Shown: piece by piece, positions 24,816 to 33,674 of the stretch
How positions within the stretch are numbered: position 1 is the first letter of the stretch
How the letters are laid out: each line of letters begins with the position of its first letter
Made by a program: the position numbers and the translations under genes
Assembly (NCBI RefSeq): GCF_029215975.1
Contig: NZ_JAEMVD010000008.1
Span: 1 to 48,551, forward strand
DNA: 48,551 bases
Source: Sulfurimonas sp. SAG-AH-194-C20
GTDB taxonomy: Bacteria; Campylobacterota; Campylobacteria; Campylobacterales; Sulfurimonadaceae
Direction of reading: 5' to 3'
Notes under the pieces: generated by a model
Database searches by the model: none
What the model saw: only the letters and a program-made list of their open reading frames with translations
What the model was told of the DNA's origin: nothing

Positions 24816-25871
24816 ATGAAAACATATAACATTTTTACAAACCAAGAGACTACACTTCCAGAGGGAAAAGCAGACTTTTTACTCGCTGCCTCAGTGACAA
24901 AAACATGTGAGATAGAGGGTATAACACAAGCGGGAATCCCTGGTAAAATTCCTTATACTCCTACACTTGATGCTGAGTTTATAAGCACACAAAAACTCTT
25001 CTCTATGCCTGAAATTGCTGAGACACCAAGTGGAGTTCCTACTCCTGCGCTTATCACTAGAGCAGTTCACAACCTCCATGAATTTTCTGCCATTGAGATT
25101 CTTGACTTAGGTTTAGAGATAAGACCAGAGCAAACGCAGTTACATAACTTTGACATCAAACCTTCAAACTCCATCGCAACAGGTGCAGGTATAGATGCTG
25201 AGGAAGTTTTTGCAAAAGGTATGGCATTTGGTAGAAGTTACGACCTCAAAGGCTCATACCTTATCTTAGGGGAGTCTACTCCAAGCGGGACAACTACTGC
25301 CACTGCCACTGCTCTTGCCTTAGGCTATGACGTAGCAGATGACTTCTCTTCAAGTTTTTTAAATGTTCCTGATGATGTACGGAGTCAGACTATAAACGCA
25401 GCACTTGCTTTAGTAGATGAGAGTATGACTACCTTCGAGAAACTCTCGCTTGTAAGTGACAATATGCTCATCTTCTGTGCAGGTTTTTTACTCGAAGCGA
25501 GTAGACGTTTTCATGTAGTTCTTGCAGGTGGTACACAGATGGCAGCTTGTCTTCTTGTAGCTGACAAACTCCGTGAAGATATCCTTATGCGTTTAAAGTC
25601 AGAGAATATCACCATCGCCACTACTGCCTGGGTAGCAAACGATACTAACTCAAACATCAAACATATACTAGAACAACTCTCCTACACTCCAAATGCGATA
25701 TATACAGAGTTTTCTTTTGCAAACGCAGAGATACCTGTTCTTAAAAAATATGATGAGGGTGAAGCAAAAGAGGGTGTTGGTGCTGGTGCATGTCTAGCTT
25801 ATGCAAACACTAACTCACTCACTAACAAAGATGTACTAGAAGCCGTTGAGCTTATAATGTACACGATGTAA
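24816..25871 (+). CDS. cobT: CobT-family nicotinate mononucleotide phosphoribosyltransferase, archaeal type
   Basis: A 351-residue protein of the CobT superfamily, closest to the archaeal-type group (TIGR00303-like). The reaction activates the lower base (dimethylbenzimidazole or a purine) to its alpha-ribotide using nicotinate mononucleotide. Seen: AGIPGKIPYTPTLDAE at the N terminus, ATGAGIDAEEVFAKGMAFGR, LGESTPSGTTTATATALALGYD (glycine/threonine phosphate-binding), LAGGTQMAA, and GVGAGACLAYA at the C terminus. It stands alone downstream of the cbiP-cbiB block, on its own probable leaderless promoter. Which base is used cannot be read from sequence. Confidence 0.87.
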   Translation: MKTYNIFTNQETTLPEGKADFLLAASVTKTCEIEGITQAGIPGKIPYTPTLDAEFISTQKLFSMPEIAETPSGVPTPALITRAVHNLHEFSAIEILDLGLEIRPEQTQLHNFDIKPSNSIATGAGIDAEEVFAKGMAFGRSYDLKGSYLILGESTPSGTTTATATALALGYDVADDFSSSFLNVPDDVRSQTINAALALVDESMTTFEKLSLVSDNMLIFCAGFLLEASRRFHVVLAGGTQMAACLLVADKLREDILMRLKSENITIATTAWVANDTNSNIKHILEQLSYTPNAIYTEFSFANAEIPVLKKYDEGEAKEGVGAGACLAYANTNSLTNKDVLEAVELIMYTM

Positions 25872-25915
25872 AGAGTTAAAGATTAATGAATATATGTTTA
25901 GCATCTCATAGTTTA

Positions 25916-27748
25916 TTAAAAATAATACCTTGTCGTAACTCTTAAACTATCCTCATTATAGTAACTATTTTGTACTTTTTTCTCTTTATAATCATACTGG
26001 AATAAAAGTTGAAAATTTTGAGAAAATCGAAACCCTTGAGAAAATTTTACTAAATTTTGTTCTTCTCCGGAGCTATAAAACCGATGTGTTAACTCGATAT
26101 TAGTATTAAAAAATTTATACTTATCAAGACTCATCCCTATGCTACCACCTAGAGCACCAACCACTTCTTTCTCAACATAAAAAAGTGGATCTATCATAAA
26201 ATAGATAAATGCCATTTCATTTCCCCAGCTGTAGCCTCCACCAATACCACCATAAAAATTACTATTCTCATTGAGATAATCATTATCCCATCCAAACTTA
26301 GTACGCCATGAGAAACTCTTAAAAAAAGCACTTCTTTGTGCGAGCGAAACGATAGAAATAATAGTTGCTTTTTCTACATTTATCTCTTTTGCACTAGAGT
26401 ATGATAAGAGAATATTCATAAACTCTATCTGAGTACCTCGTAAAAATCCATAATTTGAATCTTCAAGATCATGATATGCAGGTCGAATACCAATATATGT
26501 TCTCAAACTTTCGCCAACACTTCCCAAACCAAGTTCTGCACGCACAGCTCGATGGCTCATAACTGGATTAGCAGAAGTTTCTATCTCAACATCTTTTCCA
26601 CTACCTAATTCTGCCCTTTTTGTAGTAAAACTATGAAACAGTCTCAAATAATCATCTTTTTTTATCTCCCCTTTACTAAACTGATATTCCAAGTACTCAA
26701 CAGCTACCTCTAAAATATACTGCCGTTGCTCTAATGTAATACTTTCATCTGCTACTATTTGACTCCAAAATATTCTCTCTTGTGTAAGTCCTAAAACTTT
26801 TTGTAAATTATTTTTATTTAGAAGTTTTTCATAATGCAAGAGCTTTGTTCGTTTTGAAGGACGATAGTTAACTTTTTGAATAATCTTTTCTGATGCACAA
26901 GCATGTACAGTCTCAAGTGGAATAACCTGGTAATTAAAATATTCACGCAGATGCAAACTAGGTCTACTTAGCTCTAAAAGCCAAAGCATATTGTAAGAGC
27001 AATTTTCAGTAAAAAAATAGTAGTATGAATGTGTTCCATTGAGCTCCCAAATATGCCGAAACATTTTCATAGTTTCATCTTGTGTAAGGTTTAAATCATA
27101 CTCCCATATATCTCTCTGTTCTGAATCTCTATACTCCTTAAGTTTTTCATAATATGGAAGCAGTGAGTACTTTCCATAATAACCGCCAAAAAGTCCTTTT
27201 ATCGCGAAAACAACGCCATTTTCTGTCTCTGTATTTGCATCTGCAGCATAATTAATGGCATAAGATAGCAGCCGTGAGTTATATGATGAGTTAATACGTA
27301 AAAAAGTATGTCCGAACATGGAAGCAGGTGAGTTTATATGAGCAGAGGGGAAAACTAAAGTAACAGACTTTGGATCAACTCTATGAAACACTTTATTGTA
27401 CTCTCGACACTCTCCTTGTGGAAAATCCTCGGCACCTAGTTTCTCTTTTAGCCACTCATATCTAGCAGGAAATCGACAGACACTAGAGTTGTCATCCTTT
27501 ATTTCATCGCTAAAAAAATGTTCCAATGTTGCATTTAATTCTGCAGAAGAGTCGATTTTCCCATTTGTAGCAAAAAAGAAATTTGGGTCATCTATTTCAC
27601 TCTCTCCATCATGCATATGCAGTAATAGTTTCCAGTATCTTTGCTCAGAAAGCTTTAGTATATTTGCTTTATTTTTATAGTTTTGAGAATTTCCATACAG
27701 AGATACTATATTAAAAGCTATAAAAACAATGATTATAATATATTTTAT
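25916..27748 (-). CDS. DUF4105 envelope protein with a likely ATA start
   Basis: A protein of about 610 residues of the DUF4105 family. The signal-peptide part (KYIIIIVFIAFNIVSLYGNS) and the family N terminus (LSEQRYWKLL..) are encoded upstream of the first in-frame ATG (27614-27616). No ATG, GTG or TTG is available there; the frame opens after a stop at 27758-27760. AAGG (27756-27759) sits 7 bases before an ATA codon at 27746-27748, which gives a perfect signal peptide. The domain follows with SAHINSPASMFGHTFLRIN and CSYNMLWLL; the C-terminal half (about 380-610) is beta-rich and ends TTRYYF, like an outer-membrane barrel. Function unknown; it lies directly downstream of DUF3015. Confidence 0.8.
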   Translation of the reverse strand: MKYIIIIVFIAFNIVSLYGNSQNYKNKANILKLSEQRYWKLLLHMHDGESEIDDPNFFFATNGKIDSSAELNATLEHFFSDEIKDDNSSVCRFPARYEWLKEKLGAEDFPQGECREYNKVFHRVDPKSVTLVFPSAHINSPASMFGHTFLRINSSYNSRLLSYAINYAADANTETENGVVFAIKGLFGGYYGKYSLLPYYEKLKEYRDSEQRDIWEYDLNLTQDETMKMFRHIWELNGTHSYYYFFTENCSYNMLWLLELSRPSLHLREYFNYQVIPLETVHACASEKIIQKVNYRPSKRTKLLHYEKLLNKNNLQKVLGLTQERIFWSQIVADESITLEQRQYILEVAVEYLEYQFSKGEIKKDDYLRLFHSFTTKRAELGSGKDVEIETSANPVMSHRAVRAELGLGSVGESLRTYIGIRPAYHDLEDSNYGFLRGTQIEFMNILLSYSSAKEINVEKATIISIVSLAQRSAFFKSFSWRTKFGWDNDYLNENSNFYGGIGGGYSWGNEMAFIYFMIDPLFYVEKEVVGALGGSIGMSLDKYKFFNTNIELTHRFYSSGEEQNLVKFSQGFRFSQNFQLLFQYDYKEKKVQNSYYNEDSLRVTTRYYF

Positions 27749-27773
27749 GAGGAGACCTTAATTGTAAAGTGGT

Positions 27774-27797
27774 GTCAAATAGGAAACCCTATTTGAC
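27774..27797 (-). terminator. Perfect hairpin between DUF3015 and DUF4105 genes
   Basis: GTCAAATAGG and CCTATTTGAC form a 10-bp perfect stem around a 4-base loop, 9 bases after the DUF3015 stop. No T run follows on the minus strand, so it may attenuate or stabilise the mRNA instead of ending it fully. Confidence 0.55.
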
Positions 27798-27805
27798 AAG
27801 AGCAA

Positions 27806-28252
27806 TTATATTGCTGTAGTAGAGATGTTATCTAACACATCAGCCATTTTAACTGACTGGCTTGCATAGATTTTGTTATAGTTAGACTGTAGTGCTGAAG
27901 CAAAAACTGCTTTATCTTCAACATTTAAAAGTTCAGCTAAAGTATCAACACTTTCGCCATGACCTACAGAAATTTCTTTTGCTAATGTATCCATGTTAGA
28001 TGCAACAAATTCAGCTGCTCTTTCATTCATTACAAGTTTAGTTTTTTTACATCCTGATGTACCAGAAGTGATACCAAAAGTTTGGTTTCCTGAAGTACCA
28101 TTTGTAGTTGCTTGAAGTGCAAGCATAAGTGCAGATGAGTTATCTTTAATAATCATAGAACCTAGACCACAACCTGTTTGAGAGTTACCTCCTGCAACTG
28201 CTAGAGTACTTAATGCAGCTACTGCTGCTAAACTTACTAATAATTTTTTCAT
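27806..28252 (-). CDS. DUF3015 periplasmic protein
   Basis: A 148-residue protein with a signal peptide (MKKLLVSLAAVAALSTLAVA). The mature start GGNSQTGCGLGSMIIKDNS followed by QTFGITSGTSGCKK is the DUF3015 pattern, with two cysteines likely forming a disulfide. Function is unknown. I recall DUF3015 and DUF4105 genes lying together in other proteobacteria, and here they are adjacent and co-directional with a hairpin in between. AAAGGTG precedes the ATG. The short gap up to 28380 has no further gene. Confidence 0.85.
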   Translation of the reverse strand: MKKLLVSLAAVAALSTLAVAGGNSQTGCGLGSMIIKDNSSALMLALQATTNGTSGNQTFGITSGTSGCKKTKLVMNERAAEFVASNMDTLAKEISVGHGESVDTLAELLNVEDKAVFASALQSNYNKIYASQSVKMADVLDNISTTAI

Positions 28253-28379
28253 TTTGACACCTTTATGTTTTAAGATAGTATATTTTATTCCAACTACACT
28301 TAATTTTTCCTTTGTCAGTATTTATTCACAAAAATTAATGATAAACATCTATTCAAAAGAAACGATATCAATAGTCACT

Positions 28380-31166
28380 TTAAGTTCGTCTTCTTCCTCT
28401 TCCGTGAGTATAGTTCTTCTTGAAACATTTCTGACAGATGGCATACTTTGAGTTCATAGGAAGAGGAGCTGAACATAACTTACACATTTGTGCTAGCTGC
28501 GTTTGGTGTAGGGTTTGTTCTATGTAGCGGTTAAGAACTCCTCTGTACTCTCTTGCTTTTCTCTCATCTACAAAAACATCTCCAAACCTATAAGTTAACC
28601 AAAGATAGAGAGAAATCTCTTTAACCATATCTTCAGCACGAAGAAGTTCATCAGTTGTTCTAGCATATTTTCCCATAAGTGTTGGAGGGATATAGTGAAC
28701 ATTTAACTCCTGCTCAAGTGCATAAAGATAAGACTCAAAAGCTTCGATAATGTAAGGCGACTTTAATGTTAGAGGAGCACAAGCTAAATGATACTTCGTT
28801 GCGATGTCTAAATCATAAGCATCAACTATCTTTGAAGCCTCAAGCATATCTTCAAGGGAAGAGGCATAAAAAGGACCATTAAACTCCATGTTTTGTACAA
28901 AAAAGCTCAGTATCACTTCTAAAGAGTTCTCTTCTAAAATTTTCGCTACAAGTTTAATGTGTTCTAAATTTGCCATCACTTTAAAAGGTATGGTTATCTC
29001 TCTTGCCTCTTTATAGAAGTTTTTCTTCACTATCTTTAGGGCTTCAGGGTTGAGTGCTCCGACATGCCCCTCTTCTGTGAGACCATATCTTCCAGCACGA
29101 CCAGAGATTTGATGTACTTCTGAGGGGAAAAGATTTCTCGTTGTTATGCCATCATACTTTTCAGCTTTTGAAAAAAGAATAGTTTTTATAGGCAAGTTCA
29201 TCCCCATAGCGATGGCATCAGTCGCTATCATAATCTCTGTCTCACCCTCACGAAAACGCCGTGCTTCTTCACGTCTCACTTCAGGTGAGAGGTTTCCATA
29301 CACAACACTCACACTAAAGTTTTTGGCAAAGTTTTGTTTTAAACGCAGGACCTCTTTACGGCTAAACGCGATGATAGCTGTTCCGGGTTGAACATCTGCT
29401 ACTTCTGTTGGAACTTCTAGTAGTGTCAAAGGATTCTTACGTTCAAACTCTATGATTTCTAACTCTTCACCAAGGTACTCTGCTAGAGCAATTATTGCCT
29501 CTTTAGAGTTAGTAGAACCTGTCATGATTATCTCTTTTGCAGGGGCTCCGATGATAGCGTTTGCCCATGCCCAACCTCGGTCACGGTCATCTATCATCTG
29601 CACCTCATCAATGACACAAACATCAACATCAACCTCATAATTCATCATCTCTATAGTTGAACTTATATGTGTTGCTTCATCATCAAGTATCTGTTCTTCT
29701 CCTGTTATAAGTGAAGACTCTATTCCATTGGCTTTTAATCCCTCATAACCCTCTAACGCAAGTAAACGCAGGGGTGCAAGGTAGTAACCTGTGTCAGCAC
29801 TTCGGAGTTGTTGCATTGCTGCATAAGTTTTTCCACTATTAGTCGGTCCTATGTGAAGAGTTAGTTTTCTTCGCATCTCTCTCGCCATAGGAAAGAGATT
29901 TTTAAAGTCCCTTATCGTTCGTGCAAGAAGTTCTTGACGCTGTTTTTTTATAAGTAAGTCAGAGATAGAGTGCACAAAACGACGTGTCACTTTTTTCTTT
30001 ATCTTGTGAGTTAAGTTAAGTGAGTGTGGCATCATGTCGAGTAAAAACTCATACACTTTTGCATGGAGTTCTTCATCGCTTAGGTTTAAAAGTATCGCAT
30101 ATTTTTTACACTCGCTTACTAGGTCATCAAGTTCTGTAAAAAAGTCCTCTTCGTACTCTTTTTTAGCCTCTTCTTTTAATGAGTCAAAATTAAAGCGCTC
30201 CGAATTCCATATCTCTTGGAGTAGTCCGTCGAGTTCTATGTGTAGTTCTAAGTTATAGTAGAGTTTAGTCTCTGAGTGTGGCAGAAGACAAGACTCTTCT
30301 AGCTTTATAAAAACCTCTTCATCATGAACTTCTATCTCTGCAAAGTCTATCTTAGAGAGCACTATCTTTTTAAGAATTTTCACCCCAATAAGAGGAAAAT
30401 GAAGCTTTGACTTTGGAGGACTTGCACGAAATGCAGTCACAATCTCATCAGTCGTAAGATAAGCATGGGGTGCTCTTATCGAAGATATAAAACTGTTTAT
30501 CTGTTCTTGTTTTTTAGCGACTGTTGCTAGCTTATCATCACCAATTTTCTTAATTATCTCAACTTGTTCTAAAGAGTCAAGTTCTTCATAAGAGTAAGGC
30601 TTAGTGTTAAGTGTGAGAATTTTATGAAAAGTCTGCCCATACACTGAATAAGATAGAGAAGCATTAAACTCAAAACTCTCATCGATATCAAAATGCCCTT
30701 CAAGTTCTCTCTCAAGAGCCTCGCGTTTAGCCTCATAACGAATGTGACGAAGTTTAGACTCCATCTTCTCAATGCTAATCTTTTTGCTTCGTATAGTAGA
30801 AAAAGCTTCATAAAGAGCAACAGCTTCTTCAGGGCTGGGGTCTAACTCGCCTAACAACATCTCTATCTTATCTTCTCTGTCATAAGAATATACCTCTTTT
30901 TTTTCGCCCCTATATACTTCACTATTATTTTCAAAAAATTTTAAAATATCCCCGCGATAACCACCATCAGGTTCACTCCAAATCATACGAATCGTTTTTA
31001 TCATAAGCTTTTTATTATGCTCTATGTCGTAAAGACCAAGTGCATTAAAGAGTTCACTCAAAACTTCAGAGTCAACTCTCTCGATACCTACATCAAAAGG
31101 GTCGCCATCAAAATATGTACGAATTTTTTGGTTTATTTTAGAATTTTTCTTATTTTTTTTTGCCAT
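28380..31166 (-). CDS. SUV3-like DEAD/DExH RNA helicase with zinc ribbon
   Basis: A 928-residue helicase. The N-terminal about 430 residues are unassigned and acidic; the helicase core starts at LHIGPTNSGKTYAAMQQL (Walker A), then VCVIDEVQMIDD (motif II as DEVQ), GSTNS (motif III), FSRKEVLRLK and QISGRAGRYG (motif VI). A SUV3-type C-terminal region follows, ending with a zinc ribbon (C895, C898, C911, C914) and an RGRRR tail. SUV3 is the RNA-helicase subunit of the mitochondrial degradasome; bacterial relatives probably unwind RNA during decay. The start codon lies 5 bases from a TATAAT box, with no ribosome-binding site. Confidence 0.88.
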   Translation of the reverse strand: MAKKNKKNSKINQKIRTYFDGDPFDVGIERVDSEVLSELFNALGLYDIEHNKKLMIKTIRMIWSEPDGGYRGDILKFFENNSEVYRGEKKEVYSYDREDKIEMLLGELDPSPEEAVALYEAFSTIRSKKISIEKMESKLRHIRYEAKREALERELEGHFDIDESFEFNASLSYSVYGQTFHKILTLNTKPYSYEELDSLEQVEIIKKIGDDKLATVAKKQEQINSFISSIRAPHAYLTTDEIVTAFRASPPKSKLHFPLIGVKILKKIVLSKIDFAEIEVHDEEVFIKLEESCLLPHSETKLYYNLELHIELDGLLQEIWNSERFNFDSLKEEAKKEYEEDFFTELDDLVSECKKYAILLNLSDEELHAKVYEFLLDMMPHSLNLTHKIKKKVTRRFVHSISDLLIKKQRQELLARTIRDFKNLFPMAREMRRKLTLHIGPTNSGKTYAAMQQLRSADTGYYLAPLRLLALEGYEGLKANGIESSLITGEEQILDDEATHISSTIEMMNYEVDVDVCVIDEVQMIDDRDRGWAWANAIIGAPAKEIIMTGSTNSKEAIIALAEYLGEELEIIEFERKNPLTLLEVPTEVADVQPGTAIIAFSRKEVLRLKQNFAKNFSVSVVYGNLSPEVRREEARRFREGETEIMIATDAIAMGMNLPIKTILFSKAEKYDGITTRNLFPSEVHQISGRAGRYGLTEEGHVGALNPEALKIVKKNFYKEAREITIPFKVMANLEHIKLVAKILEENSLEVILSFFVQNMEFNGPFYASSLEDMLEASKIVDAYDLDIATKYHLACAPLTLKSPYIIEAFESYLYALEQELNVHYIPPTLMGKYARTTDELLRAEDMVKEISLYLWLTYRFGDVFVDERKAREYRGVLNRYIEQTLHQTQLAQMCKLCSAPLPMNSKYAICQKCFKKNYTHGRGRRRT

Positions 31167-31171
31167 GTCTA

Positions 31172-31177
31172 ATTATA
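31172..31177 (-). promoter_or_regulatory. -10 box 5 bases before the helicase gene (leaderless-type promoter)
   Basis: On the minus strand GGTTATAATTAGACATGG places TATAAT 5 bases before the ATG (31164-31166), leaving no space for a leader. Confidence 0.55.
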
Positions 31178-31268
31178 ACCATTCCTCTCTTAGCTTTTGT
31201 ATACTTTAACTCCATATTAATCTCTCCATCTTTTTCTAAAATTAATTGTAGCAACATTGAATTTAATA

Positions 31269-31274
31269 TATAAT
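31269..31274 (+). promoter_or_regulatory. -10 box 6 bases before the rhodanese-like gene (leaderless-type promoter)
   Basis: TATAAT followed by the 6-base spacer AGTAAC and the ATG at 31281. No ribosome-binding site is present. Divergent from the helicase promoter 92 bases away. Confidence 0.6.
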
Positions 31275-31280
31275 AGTAAC

Positions 31281-31601
31281 ATGAATTACCCAGATGAATG
31301 GACTCAAAAAGAGTTTTTAGAGAACAAGTTTAGACTTATGAAAGAAGGTATTGCCGTTGTCCTAATCGACACTATACTCTCTCCAATCGACAAAGCTGAT
31401 AGCCTTGTTTACAATCCTCATGAATTAAAAAACTATGCAGATGGTTCTGTCTTTGTCTTTTACTGTGACAGTGGAAAAGCAACATCAAACCGCTTAGAAG
31501 AATACAAAAAAAAGTTCCCTACGATGCACTGTATATCGCTAAAAGGCGGGAGAGGCTACTGGCGAAAAAATATGCAACTTTTAGAGGATACCCCACAATG
31601 A
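31281..31601 (+). CDS. Rhodanese-like small protein
   Basis: A 106-residue protein with the rhodanese layout: a strand IAVVLIDT, a NPHELKN helix (like the substrate-domain PEE helix), the strand VFVFYCDSG with a candidate active-site cysteine C62 (YCDSGKATSNRL), and LKGGRGYWR like the usual LxGGxxxW. Rhodaneses carry sulfane sulfur as a cysteine persulfide, fitting a sulfur-oxidising lifestyle. The ATG at 31281 is preferred to an in-frame TTG at 31257 because a -10 box ends 6 bases before the ATG. Its stop overlaps the DUF309 start (ATGA). Confidence 0.78.
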   Translation: MNYPDEWTQKEFLENKFRLMKEGIAVVLIDTILSPIDKADSLVYNPHELKNYADGSVFVFYCDSGKATSNRLEEYKKKFPTMHCISLKGGRGYWRKNMQLLEDTPQ

Positions 31602-31912
31602 TACTAGAAAAAATACAAGAGTTCAAAGTCTGCCTAAACGAGCAGAGATACTACGATGCACACGAAGCACTTGAAGAGATATGGTTTCCACGGCGTTTTG
31701 ATAAAACTGACAATGAAGTACTACTACTTAAAGGTTTTATAAACGCAGCGGTAAGTTTTGAGCTTCATAAACTTGGCAAGATAAAACAGGGTAAAAAAAT
31801 ATGGATGACTTACCTTAAGTACAGACAACTCATTTTCAAAGTAGATTCACCCTATCTAAATGAGTACTATCAACTCTCTAGATTTATAGAAGAAAAAAAT
31901 AAAATACTTTAA
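31598..31912 (+). CDS. DUF309 protein
   Basis: A 104-residue all-helical protein with the DUF309 signature YYDAHEALEEIWFPRR near residues 18-33 and LLLKGFINAAVSFELHKLG. The conserved H and E residues suggest a metal or ligand site; the family function is unknown. It overlaps the rhodanese-like gene by 4 bases (ATGA) and is translationally coupled to it. No signal peptide. Confidence 0.88.
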   Translation: MILEKIQEFKVCLNEQRYYDAHEALEEIWFPRRFDKTDNEVLLLKGFINAAVSFELHKLGKIKQGKKIWMTYLKYRQLIFKVDSPYLNEYYQLSRFIEEKNKIL

Positions 31913-31940
31913 AAGTAACTATTTTCTCAGCACTTTTTGC

Positions 31941-31946
31941 TATAAT
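31941..31946 (+). promoter_or_regulatory. -10 box of the MscS gene
   Basis: TTTTTGCTATAATTTCG; the TATAAT lies 27 bases before the ATG at 31974, leaving a leader that contains GGAGAGA. Confidence 0.6.
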
Positions 31947-31973
31947 TTCGCCAAATAAAATTGGAGAGAATTT

Positions 31974-32795
31974 ATGGAAACAGAAGTTACAAAATATAGC
32001 GACTTAGCTATCACTTATGCGAGTCAATATGGTCTCAAAATTATTGCTGCAATTCTTATATTTATTATCGGAAAATGGGCTGTCAATAAAATAACTGCAC
32101 TTACAAAAAGTTTAATGATTAAAGCAAAAATAGATACTACTCTTGTAGAATTTGCAGAGAGCCTCATCTACTTTGTACTTTTACTCATGGTTATGCTTGC
32201 ATCTCTAAATGCACTTGGCATCAATACTACATCTTTCTTGGCAGTTTTTGGAGCAGCCTCTTTAGCTATAGGTCTTGCACTTCAAGGCTCACTTGCAAAT
32301 GTTGGAGCAGCGGTACTTATCATCATCTTTCGTCCATTTAAAGTGGGTGATTATATTCAAGCGGGTGGAGCTACTGGTACGGTTGAAGATATAAACCTCT
32401 TCTCTACTATCATAGCACCCCTAGATAACAGAACTATCATAGTTCCAAATGCTTCTATTATTAATGGAAACATTACAAACTTTTCTAAGAAACCGCAACG
32501 TCGTGTTGACCATGTTTTTGGCATAGGTTATGGGGATGACTTAAAACTTGCCAAAGATACACTTATGGAAATTTTAGAAAATAATCCTAGGGTTCTTAAA
32601 GACCCTGCACCTTTTGTAGCTGTAAGTGAACTTGGTGATAGTTCTGTTAACTTCACAACTCGTTCTTGGGTTGAGACAGCTGACTACTGGGATGTTTACT
32701 TCTCTCAGATAGAAACAGTCAAGCTCACATTTGATGAAAAAGGGATTAGTATTCCTTTTCCTCAAATGGATGTTCATGTTCAAAAAGAAAACTAA
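31974..32795 (+). CDS. Small-conductance mechanosensitive channel (MscS)
   Basis: A 273-residue inner-membrane channel that opens on hypo-osmotic shock. Three TM helices (about 18-40, 60-82, 88-115); TM3 is the glycine/alanine-rich pore helix AVFGAASLAIGLALQGSLANVGAAV. Then the beta domain with FRPFKVGDYI, GTVEDINLFSTII and NRTIIVPNASIINGNITNFS, and an alpha/beta C-terminal domain. Length is close to E. coli MscS (286). GGAGAGA precedes the ATG at good spacing. A DUF481 gene follows 20 bases later. Confidence 0.94.
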   Translation: METEVTKYSDLAITYASQYGLKIIAAILIFIIGKWAVNKITALTKSLMIKAKIDTTLVEFAESLIYFVLLLMVMLASLNALGINTTSFLAVFGAASLAIGLALQGSLANVGAAVLIIIFRPFKVGDYIQAGGATGTVEDINLFSTIIAPLDNRTIIVPNASIINGNITNFSKKPQRRVDHVFGIGYGDDLKLAKDTLMEILENNPRVLKDPAPFVAVSELGDSSVNFTTRSWVETADYWDVYFSQIETVKLTFDEKGISIPFPQMDVHVQKEN

Positions 32796-32815
32796 AAACA
32801 AAGGAATAAAAAACA

Positions 32816-33649
32816 ATGACAAAAATTACACTTAGTCTACTTCTAGCTTCTTCACTAATGATAGCAGCAGAAGTAGCACAAGATCAAGAAAAATTAGCAG
32901 CAGATATCACTGTAGCAAAAGCACAAAAAAGTGCTGCTGAAGCGAAATTAAAATCACTCGAAGCGCAGCTTCCACAAAATCAAGAGATTATTACACATGT
33001 AAAACTTGGTTATATTAAAACAGATGGAAATGCAAATACTGAGACATTTTCACTTGATGGGTCTTTTAAAAAGGCATGGGAGAAAAATAGTGCTACTATC
33101 ATTTTTGATTCTCAATATGGTGAAGCAGAAAATGTCGAGAATAAGAACAAGTACTTTTTTGAATTACAATATGCATATGCATTTTCAGATAAATTTTCTT
33201 TTACTTATATGCTCGGTTACAAAAATGATAAGTTTTCATCATTTAATTATCAAGCATATACTGGTCCTGGTGCAAAATACCTTGCATATAAATCTGATAA
33301 ACAGAAACTAGATTTAGAGGGAAGTATCCTTTACTCTCAAGATGAACTTCAAGCTCAAAATGTTATAGCACCAAACAATGCGATAACGACCTACGGTTCT
33401 TATCAAGCAAAACTAGCTTATGAGTTACAGATACTTTCTAACTTGAAATTTAATCAAGACCTTTCATATAGAGCATCTGTTGAGGAATCTGATAAATACT
33501 TCTTTCTCTCAACTTCAGCACTATCAAGCAAAATTTCAGATATATTTTCTGCAGGTGTAAGCTACAAAGTAGACTACACAAATAAAGTTGCAACAGGCAT
33601 ACAACAACGAGACAACACACTCAGTGCTTTTCTCAGTTTAGACTACTAA
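32816..33649 (+). CDS. DUF481 outer-membrane protein
   Basis: A 277-residue protein with a signal peptide (TKITLSLLLASSLMIAAEVA), a short coiled coil (about 22-52, QEKLAADITVAKAQKSAAEAKLKSLEAQL) and a beta-barrel matching DUF481/YdiY: LGYIKTDGNANTETFSLDGSF at the start and LSAFLSLDY at the end. Function unknown; family members are porin-like or salt-stress induced. It is 20 bases downstream of mscS with AAAGGA, so the pair may respond to osmotic stress together. Confidence 0.85.
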   Translation: MTKITLSLLLASSLMIAAEVAQDQEKLAADITVAKAQKSAAEAKLKSLEAQLPQNQEIITHVKLGYIKTDGNANTETFSLDGSFKKAWEKNSATIIFDSQYGEAENVENKNKYFFELQYAYAFSDKFSFTYMLGYKNDKFSSFNYQAYTGPGAKYLAYKSDKQKLDLEGSILYSQDELQAQNVIAPNNAITTYGSYQAKLAYELQILSNLKFNQDLSYRASVEESDKYFFLSTSALSSKISDIFSAGVSYKVDYTNKVATGIQQRDNTLSAFLSLDY

Positions 33650-33654
33650 AATCT

Positions 33655-33674
33655 CTTTAGGCTTTTGCCTGAAG
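33655..33674. terminator. Bidirectional terminator between convergent genes
   Basis: CTTTAGGC and GCCTGAAG pair over 8 bp (one U-G) around a TTTT loop, between the DUF481 stop (33649) and the last codons of the convergent MFS gene. Confidence 0.6.

Noticed and set aside
25916-27760. Frameshift at the 5' end of the DUF4105 gene
   Set aside because: The signal peptide and domain are in one continuous frame; only the initiation codon is unusual, so an ATA start explains the data more simply.
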